In this document: in pieces, positions 47,081 through 55,377 of the stretch
Layout of the letters: each line of letters begins with the position of its first letter
Position numbering within the stretch: position 1 is the stretch's first letter
DNA from: 73-13 sp035555435
GTDB taxonomy: Bacteria; Actinomycetota; Actinomycetes; Actinomycetales; Microbacteriaceae
Direction: 5' to 3'
Length of the DNA: 64,000 bases
Assembly: GCA_035555435.1 (NCBI GenBank)
Contig: DATMGN010000008.1
Coordinates: 1-64,000, forward strand
Program-made: the position numbers and the translations under genes
The notes under the pieces: generated by a model
Told to the model about the DNA's origin: nothing
The model's input: the letters and a program-made list of their open reading frames with translations, nothing else
The model's database searches: none

Positions 47081-49108
47081 TTGACGCACCGATCGGGCCT
47101 CCGGACGTCGATCGTCGGACTGGCGCTCGGCGCGCTCCTCGCCGTCGCGGGCACCGCGACCGTCGCCTCGGCGGCCGAGCCGGTCGCGATCGGGACGGGC
47201 GCCGTCGTCGACGAGACGGGGCTCCTCGACGTCTCGCGTGCGCAGAACGCGATCGCGGAGCTGCGTGAGGACACCGGCATCCAGCTCCTCGTCGCGTTCG
47301 TCGACGACTTCGGCGGCGCCGAGCCGCAGGACTGGGCGAACGACACCGCGCGGCTGAGCGGCGCGACCGGTGACGACGACGTCGTGCTCGCCGTCGCCGT
47401 CGACATCAGCTCCTACTGGGTCTCGGTCGCCGAGGACTTCCGCTTCTCGGACGCTCAGCTCGCCGAGATCGAGGAGGGCTCGCTGCTGCCGGCACTGCGC
47501 TCCGGCGATTTCACGGGCGCGGTCGTCGCGTACGCGCAGGCGCTCGGCGCCGCCGCGGCCCCGAGCTCGCCGCAGGCGCCTGGCGAGGTCGCACCCGCTG
47601 CGGCGGGCGGCATCGGCTGGGTCGTGTGGCTCGTCCTCGGTCTCATCGCGGTCGGCCTCGTCGTGTGGTTCATCGTGCGCGGCCGACGCCGACGGACGGC
47701 GGCGCGCGCGGCGGTGGAGAGCCAGGAGCAGCTCGAGCAGCGCGCCGGCCGCATGCTCGTGCAACTCGATGATGCGGTGCGCAGCGGCGAGCAGGAGCTC
47801 GGCTTCGCGCAGGCGCAGTTCGGCGACGGGGCGGCCGCCGAGTACCAGCAGACGCTCGAGGCGGCGAAGTCGGGCCTGCGCGAGGCGTTCTCGATCCAGC
47901 AGCAGCTCGACGACGCCTACCCCGAGCCGCCCGAGGAGGCGCGCGCGATGGTGCTGCGCGTCATCGACCTCGCCGAGGCGGCCGGCGAGCGCCTGCAGTC
48001 GCAGGCGAGCGCCTTCGACGATCTTCGCGAGCTCGAGCAGCGGCTGCCGTCGGCACTGCCGGACCTCGATACGGCGCATGCCGCTGCGTCCGCGCGCCTG
48101 CCGATGGCCCGATCGGCGCTCGCCGCGCTCGACGCGCGCTACGCGCCCGCGGCGCTCGCCCCCGTGGCGAGCAACGTCGAGCAGGCCTCGGGGCTGCTCG
48201 ACTTCGTCCGGGAGCGGCGCACGGCCGCCCAGGCCGCGGTCGCGAGTGGCGCGACCGGCGAGGCGGCGCTCGCGGTGCGGGACGCGCAGGCGAGCCTCGT
48301 CCAGGTGGGCACGCTGCTCGACGCCGTCGACGCGACGACGAGCGCGCTCGATGCGGCCTCCGCGAGCCTCGAGCGAGCGCTCGCCGAGCTGCGGCAGGAC
48401 ATCGACGCGGCGGAGCGCCTCGACCCGGACCCGGCGATCGAGGGCCGGCTGCCCGAGGCGATCGTCGCCGCCCAGGCCGCGCTCGCCGCTGCCGACCCCC
48501 GCTCCCCCGTCGACTCGATCGCGCGGATCCAGCAGGCCAACGACGCACTCGACCAGGTCTTCGCGGCCGTCCAGGGCGAGCAGGTCGCGTTCGACCGCGC
48601 GCGGGCGCAGGTCGACGCGACGCTCGCCGCGGCGCGGGCGGCGGTGACGAACGCGATGCAGTTCGTCTCGACGCGGCGCGGCGGGATCGGGAGCGCGGCG
48701 CGCACCCGCGTCGACCAGGCCGACGCCTCGCTGCAGCAGGCGATGGCGCTCGCGCCGAGCGATCCGGTCGGCGCGATCCGCGCCGCCCAGCGCGCGCAGC
48801 AGCTCGCCGACGACGCCTACCGCTCGGCGCAGCACGACGTCGACGACTTCCGCAGCGGCTGGCCCTCGGGCGGCGGGGGCGGGATCGGCGGCGGCATCGA
48901 CTTCGGCAGCGTCCTCGGCGGGGTGCTCGGCGGCATGATCGGCAGCGGGATGCGCGGCGGCGGGGGCGGGGGCTGGTCCTCCGGCGGCGGCATCTTCGGC
49001 GGCGGGCGCTCCTCCGGCTCGCGCGGCGGGGGCGGCGGATGGTCCTCCGGCGGGCGCCGCAGCGGCGGATCGTCTGGCGGACGTCGAGGCGGCGGCGGTA
49101 GATTCTGA
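47081..49108 (+). CDS. TPM-domain membrane protein with coiled coil and Gly-rich tail
   Basis: A 675-aa envelope protein. A signal sequence ends near ATVASA. An extracytoplasmic TPM domain follows (about 30-170: VVDETGLLDVSRAQNAIAEL, SSYWVSVAEDFRFSDAQLAE) and a membrane helix (about 185-208, WVVWLVLGLIAVGLVVWFIV). A long cytoplasmic Ala/Glu-rich coiled coil comes next and a tail rich in Gly, Ser and Arg ends GGRRGGGGRF. TPM proteins with Gly-rich ends are widespread next to pspA-like genes. TTG 47081 is preferred because GGAGG lies five bases upstream; the in-frame ATG 47069 sits just before that site. pspA follows after 48 bases. Confidence 0.85.
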   Translation: MTHRSGLRTSIVGLALGALLAVAGTATVASAAEPVAIGTGAVVDETGLLDVSRAQNAIAELREDTGIQLLVAFVDDFGGAEPQDWANDTARLSGATGDDDVVLAVAVDISSYWVSVAEDFRFSDAQLAEIEEGSLLPALRSGDFTGAVVAYAQALGAAAAPSSPQAPGEVAPAAAGGIGWVVWLVLGLIAVGLVVWFIVRGRRRRTAARAAVESQEQLEQRAGRMLVQLDDAVRSGEQELGFAQAQFGDGAAAEYQQTLEAAKSGLREAFSIQQQLDDAYPEPPEEARAMVLRVIDLAEAAGERLQSQASAFDDLRELEQRLPSALPDLDTAHAAASARLPMARSALAALDARYAPAALAPVASNVEQASGLLDFVRERRTAAQAAVASGATGEAALAVRDAQASLVQVGTLLDAVDATTSALDAASASLERALAELRQDIDAAERLDPDPAIEGRLPEAIVAAQAALAAADPRSPVDSIARIQQANDALDQVFAAVQGEQVAFDRARAQVDATLAAARAAVTNAMQFVSTRRGGIGSAARTRVDQADASLQQAMALAPSDPVGAIRAAQRAQQLADDAYRSAQHDVDDFRSGWPSGGGGGIGGGIDFGSVLGGVLGGMIGSGMRGGGGGGWSSGGGIFGGGRSSGSRGGGGGWSSGGRRSGGSSGGRRGGGGRF

Positions 49109-49156
49109 CCGTCGCTCCAAACCGGATCGGAACCTCAGCGGAAAGGCACGGCAACC

Positions 49157-49891
49157 ATGGCCAAGCAGTCGATCTTCGGACGCATCGGGCAGCTCCTCAA
49201 GGCGAATGTCAACGCCCTCATCGACGCGGCTGAGGACCCGCAGATCATGCTCGACCAGCTCGTGCGCGACTACGACAGTGCGCTCGCCGACGCCGAGTCG
49301 GCCATCGCGACGACGATCGGCAACCTCCGGCTCATGGAGCAGGACCACGCGGAGGACCTCGAGGCGGCGGCCGACTGGGGCCGCAAGGCGCTCGCGGCGA
49401 GCACCCGCGCCGACCAGTTCCGCGCGCAGGGCGACCAGGCGAGCGCCGACAAGTTCGACAACCTCGCGAAGGTCGCGCTCGGCAAGCAGATCGCCGAGGA
49501 GAACGAGGCGAAGGCCGTCGAGCCGACGATCGCCTCGCAGACCGAGGTCGTCGACAAGCTCAAGGCGGGCCTCGAGGGCCTGCGCGGCAAGCGTCAGGAG
49601 CTCGTGGCCAAGCGCGACGAGCTCGTCGCGCGCGCGAAGGCGGCGGCCGCGCAGGCGCAGGTCGCCGACGCGATCAAGTCGATCGACGTCATGGACCCCA
49701 CGAGCGACCTCGGGCGCTTCGAGGAGAAGATCCGCCGCGAGGAGGCCCGCGTGCTCGGGCAGCAGGAGATCGCGGCGTCGACCCTCGACGCGCAGTTCGA
49801 GGCGCTCGAGGACAACGATCGGGCGATCGAGATCGAGGCGCGGCTCGCCGAGCTCAAGGTGGCCCAGCAGAAGGCCATCGGCGCTGATTGA
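49157..49891 (+). CDS. pspA: PspA/IM30 (ESCRT-III-like) family protein
   Basis: A 244-aa peripheral membrane protein of the phage-shock/IM30 family that supports membrane integrity. It is almost entirely coiled coil. The N-terminal amphipathic start SIFGRIGQLLKANVNALIDA is followed by EDPQIMLDQLVRDYDSALAD, the PspA family core, and a helical hairpin with KLKAGLEGLRGKRQELVAKR. The ATG has GGAAAGG upstream. It lies directly after the TPM-domain gene; together they probably form an envelope-stress pair. A long inverted repeat follows the stop codon. Confidence 0.92.
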   Translation: MAKQSIFGRIGQLLKANVNALIDAAEDPQIMLDQLVRDYDSALADAESAIATTIGNLRLMEQDHAEDLEAAADWGRKALAASTRADQFRAQGDQASADKFDNLAKVALGKQIAEENEAKAVEPTIASQTEVVDKLKAGLEGLRGKRQELVAKRDELVARAKAAAAQAQVADAIKSIDVMDPTSDLGRFEEKIRREEARVLGQQEIAASTLDAQFEALEDNDRAIEIEARLAELKVAQQKAIGAD

Positions 49892-49971
49892 GTCGACGCC
49901 CTTCGGCTCGCTGCGCTCGCTCGGGGACCCGTTGCGGCTCCCTGAGCGAGCCCGAAGGGCGAGTCGAAGGG
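49892..49971. repeat. intergenic repeat element, copy 2, as a long imperfect inverted repeat
   Basis: The left half (49892-49930: GTCGACGCCCTTCGGCTCGC and on) is an imperfect inverted copy of the right half (49936-49970: GGCTCCCTGAGCGAGC, then CCGAAGGGCGAGTCGAAGGG). The block starts at the base after the pspA stop. It resembles copy 1 at 37757-37791. It could work as a terminator or be a small dispersed (REP-like) repeat. Confidence 0.6.
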
Positions 49972-50357
49972 TGGCGCTGCGCCTCGCGCTGAGCCCCGCG
50001 TTCACGATCCCCGGCTACTGGATCGCGACCGGCGCGGGGCTCGCCTGGGGTGCGGTGCTCGGCCGCGCCCGGCTGCATCGCCGCGGCGGCATGCTCGTCG
50101 CCGACGCGCTGCCGGCGTGGGCCTTCGGCCGCGGCGGCACGACGATCGGCGGCGTCTTCCTCACCTCGCGCACGGTCGACGCACGCGTCATCCGGCATGA
50201 GCGGGTGCATCGGGCGCAGTGGCGGCGGTTCGGACTCGCATTCATCCCGCTCTATCTGGCGGCCGGGCGGGACCCGCTGCGCAACCGCTTCGAGATCGAG
50301 GCGGGGCTCGCCGACGGCGGCTACGTCCCGCGGGAGCCCGCCGCGCCTACTTCTTGA
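49971..50357 (+). CDS. conserved hypothetical protein with HExxH motif
   Basis: A 128-aa protein conserved, as I recall, among Microbacteriaceae-like actinobacteria but without assigned function. It has a hydrophobic segment near residues 8-25 (FTIPGYWIATGAGLAWGAVL). The second half carries RHERVHRAQWRRFG, then GRDPLRNRFEIEAGLADGGY. HERVH is an HExxH zinc-peptidase pattern with a downstream Glu in NRFEIEAG, but catalysis is unproven. GTG 49971 is the most upstream reasonable start and immediately follows the repeat element. No clear ribosome binding site is present, so the start is uncertain. It overlaps the convergent acetyltransferase gene by 11 nt. Confidence 0.65.
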   Translation: MALRLALSPAFTIPGYWIATGAGLAWGAVLGRARLHRRGGMLVADALPAWAFGRGGTTIGGVFLTSRTVDARVIRHERVHRAQWRRFGLAFIPLYLAAGRDPLRNRFEIEAGLADGGYVPREPAAPTS

Positions 50358-50934
50358 GGGAGCGCTGCAGGAAGATCGTGCCGAGCCAGCGGTCGAACTT
50401 GTAGCCGACGCGGCCCATGCGCCCGATCTCCTTGAACCCGAGCTTCTCGTGCAGCGCGATCGAGCCCTCGGCCCCGTGGTCGGCGACGACCGCCACGATC
50501 TCGCGGAAGCCGGCGGCCTGGGCGCGCTCGATGAGCTCCGTCAGGAGCGCCCGGCCGATGCCCTTCCCGGTCGCGGCCGGGCCAAGGTAGATGGCGTCCT
50601 CGACGGTGAAGCGATAGGCGGAGCGGTCGCGGTAGGCGGACAGGTACGCGAAGCCGAGGATCTCGCCCCCGGGGCTCTCGGCGACGATCCACGGCCAGCC
50701 GTGCTTCTGCGCCTTCGTGAACTTCGCGCGGTACTGCGCGTGGGTCAGCAGCTCCTCGTCGAACGTCACGGTCGAGTTCTCGACGTAGTAGTTGTAGATC
50801 GCCCGGCAGTGCGGCATGTCGGCGAGCTCGGCGTCGCGGATCGTGAAGCCGGTCGCCGGCACGGGGTCAGGACGGCGCATCTTCGCCGCGCGGAGGGCCC
50901 GCTTCGGGTCGTACTCCTCGTCCACCAGCACCAT
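50347..50934 (-). CDS. GNAT-family N-acetyltransferase (PAT/MnaT-like)
   Basis: A 195-aa acetyl-CoA-dependent acetyltransferase. From about residue 29 the GNAT fold follows the phosphinothricin/methionine-derivative acetyltransferase pattern. FTIRDAELADMPHCRAIYNY, VENSTVTFDEELLT and the acetyl-CoA loop YLGPAATGKGIGRALLTELI can be seen. LHEKLGFKEIGRMGRVGYKF is near the end. The first 28 residues are a non-GNAT extension, so the true start may be later. It lies nine bases downstream of ung in one operon. Substrate unknown. Confidence 0.85.
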   Translation of the reverse strand: MVLVDEEYDPKRALRAAKMRRPDPVPATGFTIRDAELADMPHCRAIYNYYVENSTVTFDEELLTHAQYRAKFTKAQKHGWPWIVAESPGGEILGFAYLSAYRDRSAYRFTVEDAIYLGPAATGKGIGRALLTELIERAQAAGFREIVAVVADHGAEGSIALHEKLGFKEIGRMGRVGYKFDRWLGTIFLQRSLKK

Positions 50935-50943
50935 CTCCTCACC

Positions 50944-51624
50944 TTACGTCGCGGGCAGCCGCCAGTCGACGGGGGCGCCGCCCTGTGCGACGAGCAGCTC
51001 GTTGGCGCGGGAGAACGGCTTCGAGCCGAAGAACCCCGAGGACGCCGACAGCGGGGACGGGTGCGGGGAGCGGATGCTCGGGACGTCGCCGAGCATCGGC
51101 TGCAGCGTCGCCGCGTCGCGCCCCCACAGGATCGCGACGAGCGGGCCCCCACGGGCCGCGAGCGCGCGGATGGCTTGCTCGGTGACGGCTTCCCAGCCCT
51201 TGCCGCGGTGCGAGCCGGCATTGCCGGCCTGGACGGTGAGGACCCGGTTGAGCAGCATGACGCCGTGCTCGGCCCACGCGGTCAGGTCGCCGTGCGCCGC
51301 GGGTTCGATCCCGAGGTCGTCGCGCAGCTCCCGGTAGACGTTCTGCAGGGAGCGCGGCAGGGGGCGCACGGAGCGTTCGACGGCGAAGGACAGCCCGATG
51401 GGGTGGCCCGGGGTCGGGTAGGGGTCCTGCCCGACGATGAGCACTCGGACGCGGTCGAGCGGGTACTCGAACGCGCGCAGGATGTGCTCCCCGGCGGGCA
51501 GGGTGCGGCGCCCCGCCTCATGCTCGGCGCGCAGGAACTCCCCCATCGCCGCGACCTGTCCCGATACGGGCGCGAGCGCGGCTGCCCACCCCGGGTCGAC
51601 GAGCTCGGACAGCGGCTTCGGCAC
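50944..51624 (-). CDS. ung: uracil-DNA glycosylase (family 1)
   Basis: Removes uracil from DNA. The 226-aa enzyme has the catalytic water-activating motif GQDPYPTPGHPIGLSF, the uracil-binding block GVMLLNRVLTVQAG, and the minor-groove loop HPSPLSASSGFFG. Length and order match family 1 UDG. GTG 51624 has TAGGCT (51636-51631) six bases upstream and is probably leaderless. It heads an operon with the acetyltransferase gene. The 186-bp region between it and the divergent MFS gene holds only the two promoters as far as I can see. Confidence 0.96.
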   Translation of the reverse strand: MPKPLSELVDPGWAAALAPVSGQVAAMGEFLRAEHEAGRRTLPAGEHILRAFEYPLDRVRVLIVGQDPYPTPGHPIGLSFAVERSVRPLPRSLQNVYRELRDDLGIEPAAHGDLTAWAEHGVMLLNRVLTVQAGNAGSHRGKGWEAVTEQAIRALAARGGPLVAILWGRDAATLQPMLGDVPSIRSPHPSPLSASSGFFGSKPFSRANELLVAQGGAPVDWRLPAT

Positions 51625-51797
51625 GCTGCGAGCCTAATGAAGTGGACGCGAATGGCTGCCCTGGCCGCGGAGGAAGGGCCATTTGCGCCTGCTCCAGCCG
51701 ATCAGACCGGCGGCCGGGATGACGCTCGCGAGCTCCCGGTTCGACTCGCCGAATCGCGCCCAACTCAGGATCTCGCGTCCGGTCCCCGCCAGGCCGA

Positions 51798-51803
51798 TAC
51801 GCT
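51798..51803 (+). promoter_or_regulatory. -10 hexamer for the MFS gene at 51811
   Basis: TACGCT is followed by seven bases and ATG 51811, the leaderless spacing. Confidence 0.5.
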
Positions 51804-51810
51804 ACCCGCC

Positions 51811-53301
51811 ATGACGCTTCCGGAGGCGCGCAGCGGGGTCGCCTCGCCCGTCGCGCCGAGCAGCTCCTTCGCCCGCACGACGTTCCGGATCATCGGGTGG
51901 CTGTTCTGCCTCGAGCTCGTCAGCGGCATCCTCCAGGGCTACTACGTGCCGCTCGTGCCGCAGCTCGTGGATCACCTCGGCATCACCGACGCGGAGTTCA
52001 ACTGGTTCGAGGCGGGCCAGCTGCTCGTCTCAGCGCTCTCGGTGCCGCTCCTGGCGAAGCTCGGCGACATGTTCGGCCACAAGCGCATGCTGCTCATCTC
52101 GACCGCACTGACGCTCGTCTTCACCTGGTGGCTGGTCGTCGCGGGCGACTTCACGTCGTTCCTCGTCGCCTGGTCGTTCATGGGCTTCTACGCGGTGTGG
52201 CTGCCGCTCGAGGTCGCGCTCATCTTCGACCGGGGTCGTTCGACGGGGGTGGGCGCCGCGACGACGCGGCGCGCCGCGGGCACCCTCGTGCTCGCGCTGC
52301 AGCTCGGCGCGATCGCGGGCGCGCTGCTCGGCCGTCGCGTGTTCAGCTGGACGGACGAGAGCGTGCCGTTCACGCTCGCGATGCCGGCGATCGCCGTCAC
52401 ACTCGTGTTCTTCGCGATCCTGTTCGGGGTCCCGGAATCGAAGCCCATCCCGGGGCGCACGCTCGACTGGCAGGGCTTCGTGCTGCTCGGTCTCGCGCTC
52501 GTCGGCGTCACGGCGGGTCTGCGCTTCATGTCGCTCAACGGCCCGGGGGCCTGGTGGCCGTGGGCCATCGTCGCGATCGGCGTGCTCCTGCTGCTGCCGT
52601 TCGGCTGGTGGGAGCTGCGGCACAGGGACCCGGCGATCGATCTGCGGGTGCTCCGGCGGCGCACGATGTGGCCCGTGCAGCTCACCGCGGGCCTCGTCGG
52701 CATCTCGCTGCTCGGCGCCCAGGTGCCGCTCGCGACCTTCGCGGCGACGAACCCGGGCGAGATCGTCGAGGGGCGCGCACTCGGGTACGGGCTGGGGCTC
52801 GACGACACCTCGCTCGTGATCGGCGGCTACATCCTGTCGCTCGCCGTCGGCGCGCTGCTGTTCGCGATCTTCTCCAAGCGCATCTCGCCGCGGATCGTGC
52901 TCATCGTCGCGACGTTCCTCGTGGCGATCGGCTATTTCGCGCTCATCCCGCTGCACGACTCGCTCGCGGTCTTCCTGCCACCGCTCATCGTCGCGGGCCT
53001 CGGCTGCGGCGCGCTCGTGGCGGCGCTGCCGGCGACGGCGGCCGCCGCCGCGCCGCTCGGGCAGACGGGGATCGCGGCCGCGCTCACGAACACGACGAAG
53101 ACGATCGGCGGCTCATTCGCCTCGACCGTGTTCGGGATCGTACTCGCGGCGGGCATCTCCTCGGCGGCGACGACCGCGGCGAGCCTGTCGGGGTATCTGA
53201 CGGTGTGGGCGATCTGTGGGGGCGGTGCGCTTGTCGCGGCGGTGCTGCTGTTCCTCGTGCCGAAGGACGCGTTCGGGGAGCCGCTGAACGACCGCGCTTG
53301 A
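51811..53301 (+). CDS. MFS transporter (14 TM, DHA2-like)
   Basis: A 496-aa membrane protein with about 14 predicted helices. After helix 1 (FCLELVSGILQGYYVPLVPQ) it has LVDHLGITDAEFNWFEAGQL. The motif A loop is LAKLGDMFGHKRMLLISTAL. Helices 7-14 follow a central linker (VPESKPIPGRTLDWQGF). TNTTKTIGGSFASTVFGIVL near the end is a common DHA2 segment. Substrate unknown. ATG 51811 is chosen from the upstream TACGCT; the frame is open much further back without support. The stop TGA lies inside the -35 box TTGACA of the downstream GntR operon. Confidence 0.87.
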   Translation: MTLPEARSGVASPVAPSSSFARTTFRIIGWLFCLELVSGILQGYYVPLVPQLVDHLGITDAEFNWFEAGQLLVSALSVPLLAKLGDMFGHKRMLLISTALTLVFTWWLVVAGDFTSFLVAWSFMGFYAVWLPLEVALIFDRGRSTGVGAATTRRAAGTLVLALQLGAIAGALLGRRVFSWTDESVPFTLAMPAIAVTLVFFAILFGVPESKPIPGRTLDWQGFVLLGLALVGVTAGLRFMSLNGPGAWWPWAIVAIGVLLLLPFGWWELRHRDPAIDLRVLRRRTMWPVQLTAGLVGISLLGAQVPLATFAATNPGEIVEGRALGYGLGLDDTSLVIGGYILSLAVGALLFAIFSKRISPRIVLIVATFLVAIGYFALIPLHDSLAVFLPPLIVAGLGCGALVAALPATAAAAAPLGQTGIAAALTNTTKTIGGSFASTVFGIVLAAGISSAATTAASLSGYLTVWAICGGGALVAAVLLFLVPKDAFGEPLNDRA

Positions 53302-53342
53302 CAAGCGCAATGTTCGATGGTTCATTAGTTGAGTAATGAACC
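53298..53342 (+). promoter_or_regulatory. GntR operon promoter and operator
   Basis: TTGACA (53298-53303) is a consensus -35. Seventeen bases later TTCATT (53321-53326) is a candidate -10. A perfect inverted repeat GGTTCATTA-GTTGAG-TAATGAACC (53319-53342) covers the -10 and start region. This is the expected place for an autorepressing GntR dimer. GAAGGAG (53346-53352) is the ribosome binding site. Confidence 0.75.
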
Positions 53343-53360
53343 ACCGAAGGAGCGTGTCCA

Positions 53361-53723
53361 ATGGATGAGGGGCGTCCGATCTACAGCCAGGTCGCTGAGC
53401 AGATCGAGAACGACATCATCGCCGGCGCGCTGCCCGAGGACACCCAGGTCCCCTCGACCAACGAGTTCGCGGCGTTCTTGCGCATCAACCCGGCGACCGC
53501 CGGCAAGGGCATCAACCTGCTCGTCGACGAGGGGATCCTCTACAAGAAACGAGGCATCGGCATGTTCGTCAGTCCGGGTGCTCGGGACCGGCTCGTCGCC
53601 GCGCGACGCGATCGCTTCCGCAGCCAGTACGTCACCCCCCTCCTCGCGGAGGCCGCCAAGCTCGGCATCCCCGCCGACCAGGTCGCCGCGATGATCCGCA
53701 GTGACGATCGGAGTGCACGATGA
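53361..53723 (+). CDS. GntR-family regulator (YtrA subfamily)
   Basis: A 120-aa repressor. The winged helix is complete: PIYSQVAEQIENDIIAGALP, then VPSTNEFAAFLRINPATAGK and INLLVDEGILYKKRGIGMFV. A short C-terminal helical part without a large ligand domain defines the YtrA type. These proteins usually repress their own ABC-exporter operon. That fits here: the gene is coupled by ATGA overlap to an ABC ATPase, and a perfect 9-bp inverted repeat lies over its promoter. Confidence 0.93.
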   Translation: MDEGRPIYSQVAEQIENDIIAGALPEDTQVPSTNEFAAFLRINPATAGKGINLLVDEGILYKKRGIGMFVSPGARDRLVAARRDRFRSQYVTPLLAEAAKLGIPADQVAAMIRSDDRSAR

Positions 53724-54607
53724 ACGCCGTCGCGCGCGTCACCGGCGTCACCAAGCGATACGGTTCGCTCAACGCGGTCGACGACGTCAGCTTCGAGCTC
53801 GAGGCCGGGCGCGTCTACGGGCTCCTCGGGCGCAACGGCGCCGGCAAGACGACGCTCATGTCGCTGCTGACCGGCCAGGACTTCGCGTCCGAGGGCCGCA
53901 TCGAGGTCTTCGGGCGCACGCCCGTCGAGCACGCCGGCGTCCTCGACCAGCTGTGCTTCATCCGCGAGAGCCAGCGCTACCCCGACGACTTCGAGCCGCG
54001 GCACGTGCTGCGATCGGCCCAGTGGTTCTTCCCCAACTGGGATGCCGAGTTCGCGCAGCAGCTCGTCGAGGAGTTCCGACTTCCCGTCAAGCGCAAGATC
54101 AAGAAGCTCTCGCGCGGCCAGCTCTCCGCCGTCGGCGTCATCGTCGGGCTCGCCTCGCGCGCACCGCTGACGTTCTTCGACGAACCATACCTCGGGCTCG
54201 ACGCCTCCGCGCGACAGCTGTTCTACGACCGGCTGCTCGCCGACATCGCGCAGCGCCCGCGCACCGTCGTGCTCTCCACGCACCTGATCGACGAAGTCGC
54301 GGACCTGCTCGAGCACGTCCTCGTCATCGACCGGGGTCGGCTCATCGTCGACGCCGACGCCGAGGAGCTGCGCGGCACGGCGACGGCGCTCGTCGGCCCA
54401 GCGGCCGCCGTCGACGCGTTCATCGCCGGCCGCGAGGTCCTGCACCGCGACGGTATCGGCGGCCTCGCCACCGCGACCGTCGGCCGCCTCACCGAGGCGG
54501 AGCGCGCCGAGGCGGCCGCGGCCGGCCTCGAGCTCGCACCCGTATCCCTTCAGCAGCTCGTCGTACGACTGACGGGCGCCACCGAGTCGGAGGCATCAAA
54601 CCGATGA
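53720..54607 (+). CDS. ABC transporter ATP-binding protein (YtrB-like)
   Basis: A 295-aa ATPase that drives the adjacent permease. Walker A is GRNGAGKTTL (about residue 37-46). The signature loop is KLSRGQLSAVGVIVGLASRA, with R in place of the usual GG pair, and Walker B is PLTFFDEPYLGLD. The H-loop is in STHLIDEVADLLEHV. The Phe-Phe-Asp-Glu Walker B and divergent signature are typical of ATPases in GntR/YtrA operons. The C-terminal 80 residues are an accessory domain. It overlaps the genes on both sides by 4 nt. Confidence 0.92.
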   Translation: MNAVARVTGVTKRYGSLNAVDDVSFELEAGRVYGLLGRNGAGKTTLMSLLTGQDFASEGRIEVFGRTPVEHAGVLDQLCFIRESQRYPDDFEPRHVLRSAQWFFPNWDAEFAQQLVEEFRLPVKRKIKKLSRGQLSAVGVIVGLASRAPLTFFDEPYLGLDASARQLFYDRLLADIAQRPRTVVLSTHLIDEVADLLEHVLVIDRGRLIVDADAEELRGTATALVGPAAAVDAFIAGREVLHRDGIGGLATATVGRLTEAERAEAAAAGLELAPVSLQQLVVRLTGATESEASNR

Positions 54608-55371
54608 GTACCGCAGCCACCGCCGTCGCGATCCCCGCGACCGCGCACCCGAACCGCGTCCTCGCGGTCTTCAAGCTCCACTTCGTCAATCCCGTGACGG
54701 TCGCCTGGATGCCGCTCGGCATCTACGGGCTGATCTTCGCGATGAACTGGCTCCTCTGGCTCATCATCAGCGTCTCCGCGAGCGACGGCGGCGACGGGAT
54801 GAGCGAGGGCACCACATGGAGCGGCGCAAGCATGTTCATCTTCGTGTGGCTGCTCGTCATCGCCGTCCAGGCGATGAACCGGACCTTCCACTTCGCGCTC
54901 GGCTTCGGCGCGACCAGGCGCGACTACTACCTCGGCACGCTCGCCGCGCTCGTCCTCTCGGCCGCCGGGTGGGCGATCCTCTTCGGGATCCTCGGAATGA
55001 TCGAGGACGCGACGGACGGCTGGGGTCTCGGCGGCCACATGTTCGCCTCCGTCTACTTCGGCGATGACGGTCCCCTCGCGCGCACCTGGTACGTGTTCCT
55101 GCTCATGCTGTTCTTCACGGCGCTCGGGCTCGTCGCCGGCTCGCTCTTCGTCCGCTGGCGCACGCTCGGGCTCATCGCGTTCTTCGCCGTCTTCGGGCTG
55201 CTCGTGATCGGCGGGATCGCCTGGATCGCGCTGACGAACTCCTGGGCCGCCGTGGGCTCGTTCTTCGTCACCCTCGGATTCGCCGGCTCCTACCCGCTGC
55301 TGCTCGTCCCCATTGCGATCGGCGCGCTGCTCGGCTACGTGGCGCTGCGCCGCGCGACCGCGAGGAGCTGA
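54604..55371 (+). CDS. ABC transporter permease (six TM)
   Basis: A 255-aa membrane protein with six predicted helices (starting near residues 35, 75, 110, 155, 185 and 215). It has the conserved cytoplasmic segment FALGFGATRRDYYLGTLAAL after helix 2, typical of ABC-2-like permeases of YtrA-controlled exporters. It is translationally coupled to the ATPase gene by ATGA and completes the GntR-ATPase-permease operon. Such operons respond to cell-wall antibiotics in other Gram-positive bacteria; the substrate here is unknown. The SDR gene is convergent six bases away. Confidence 0.82.
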   Translation: MSTAATAVAIPATAHPNRVLAVFKLHFVNPVTVAWMPLGIYGLIFAMNWLLWLIISVSASDGGDGMSEGTTWSGASMFIFVWLLVIAVQAMNRTFHFALGFGATRRDYYLGTLAALVLSAAGWAILFGILGMIEDATDGWGLGGHMFASVYFGDDGPLARTWYVFLLMLFFTALGLVAGSLFVRWRTLGLIAFFAVFGLLVIGGIAWIALTNSWAAVGSFFVTLGFAGSYPLLLVPIAIGALLGYVALRRATARS

Positions 55372-55377
55372 GCGGAA

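Noticed and set aside
47006..50005. 999-codon minus-strand frame opposite the TPM and pspA genes
   Set aside because: It runs antisense to two genes with clear domains and starts; no motif supports it.
53298..53342. Attachment site or transposon end from the perfect inverted repeat
   Set aside because: Its placement over the promoter of a GntR gene explains it as an operator; no integrase or target duplication is near.
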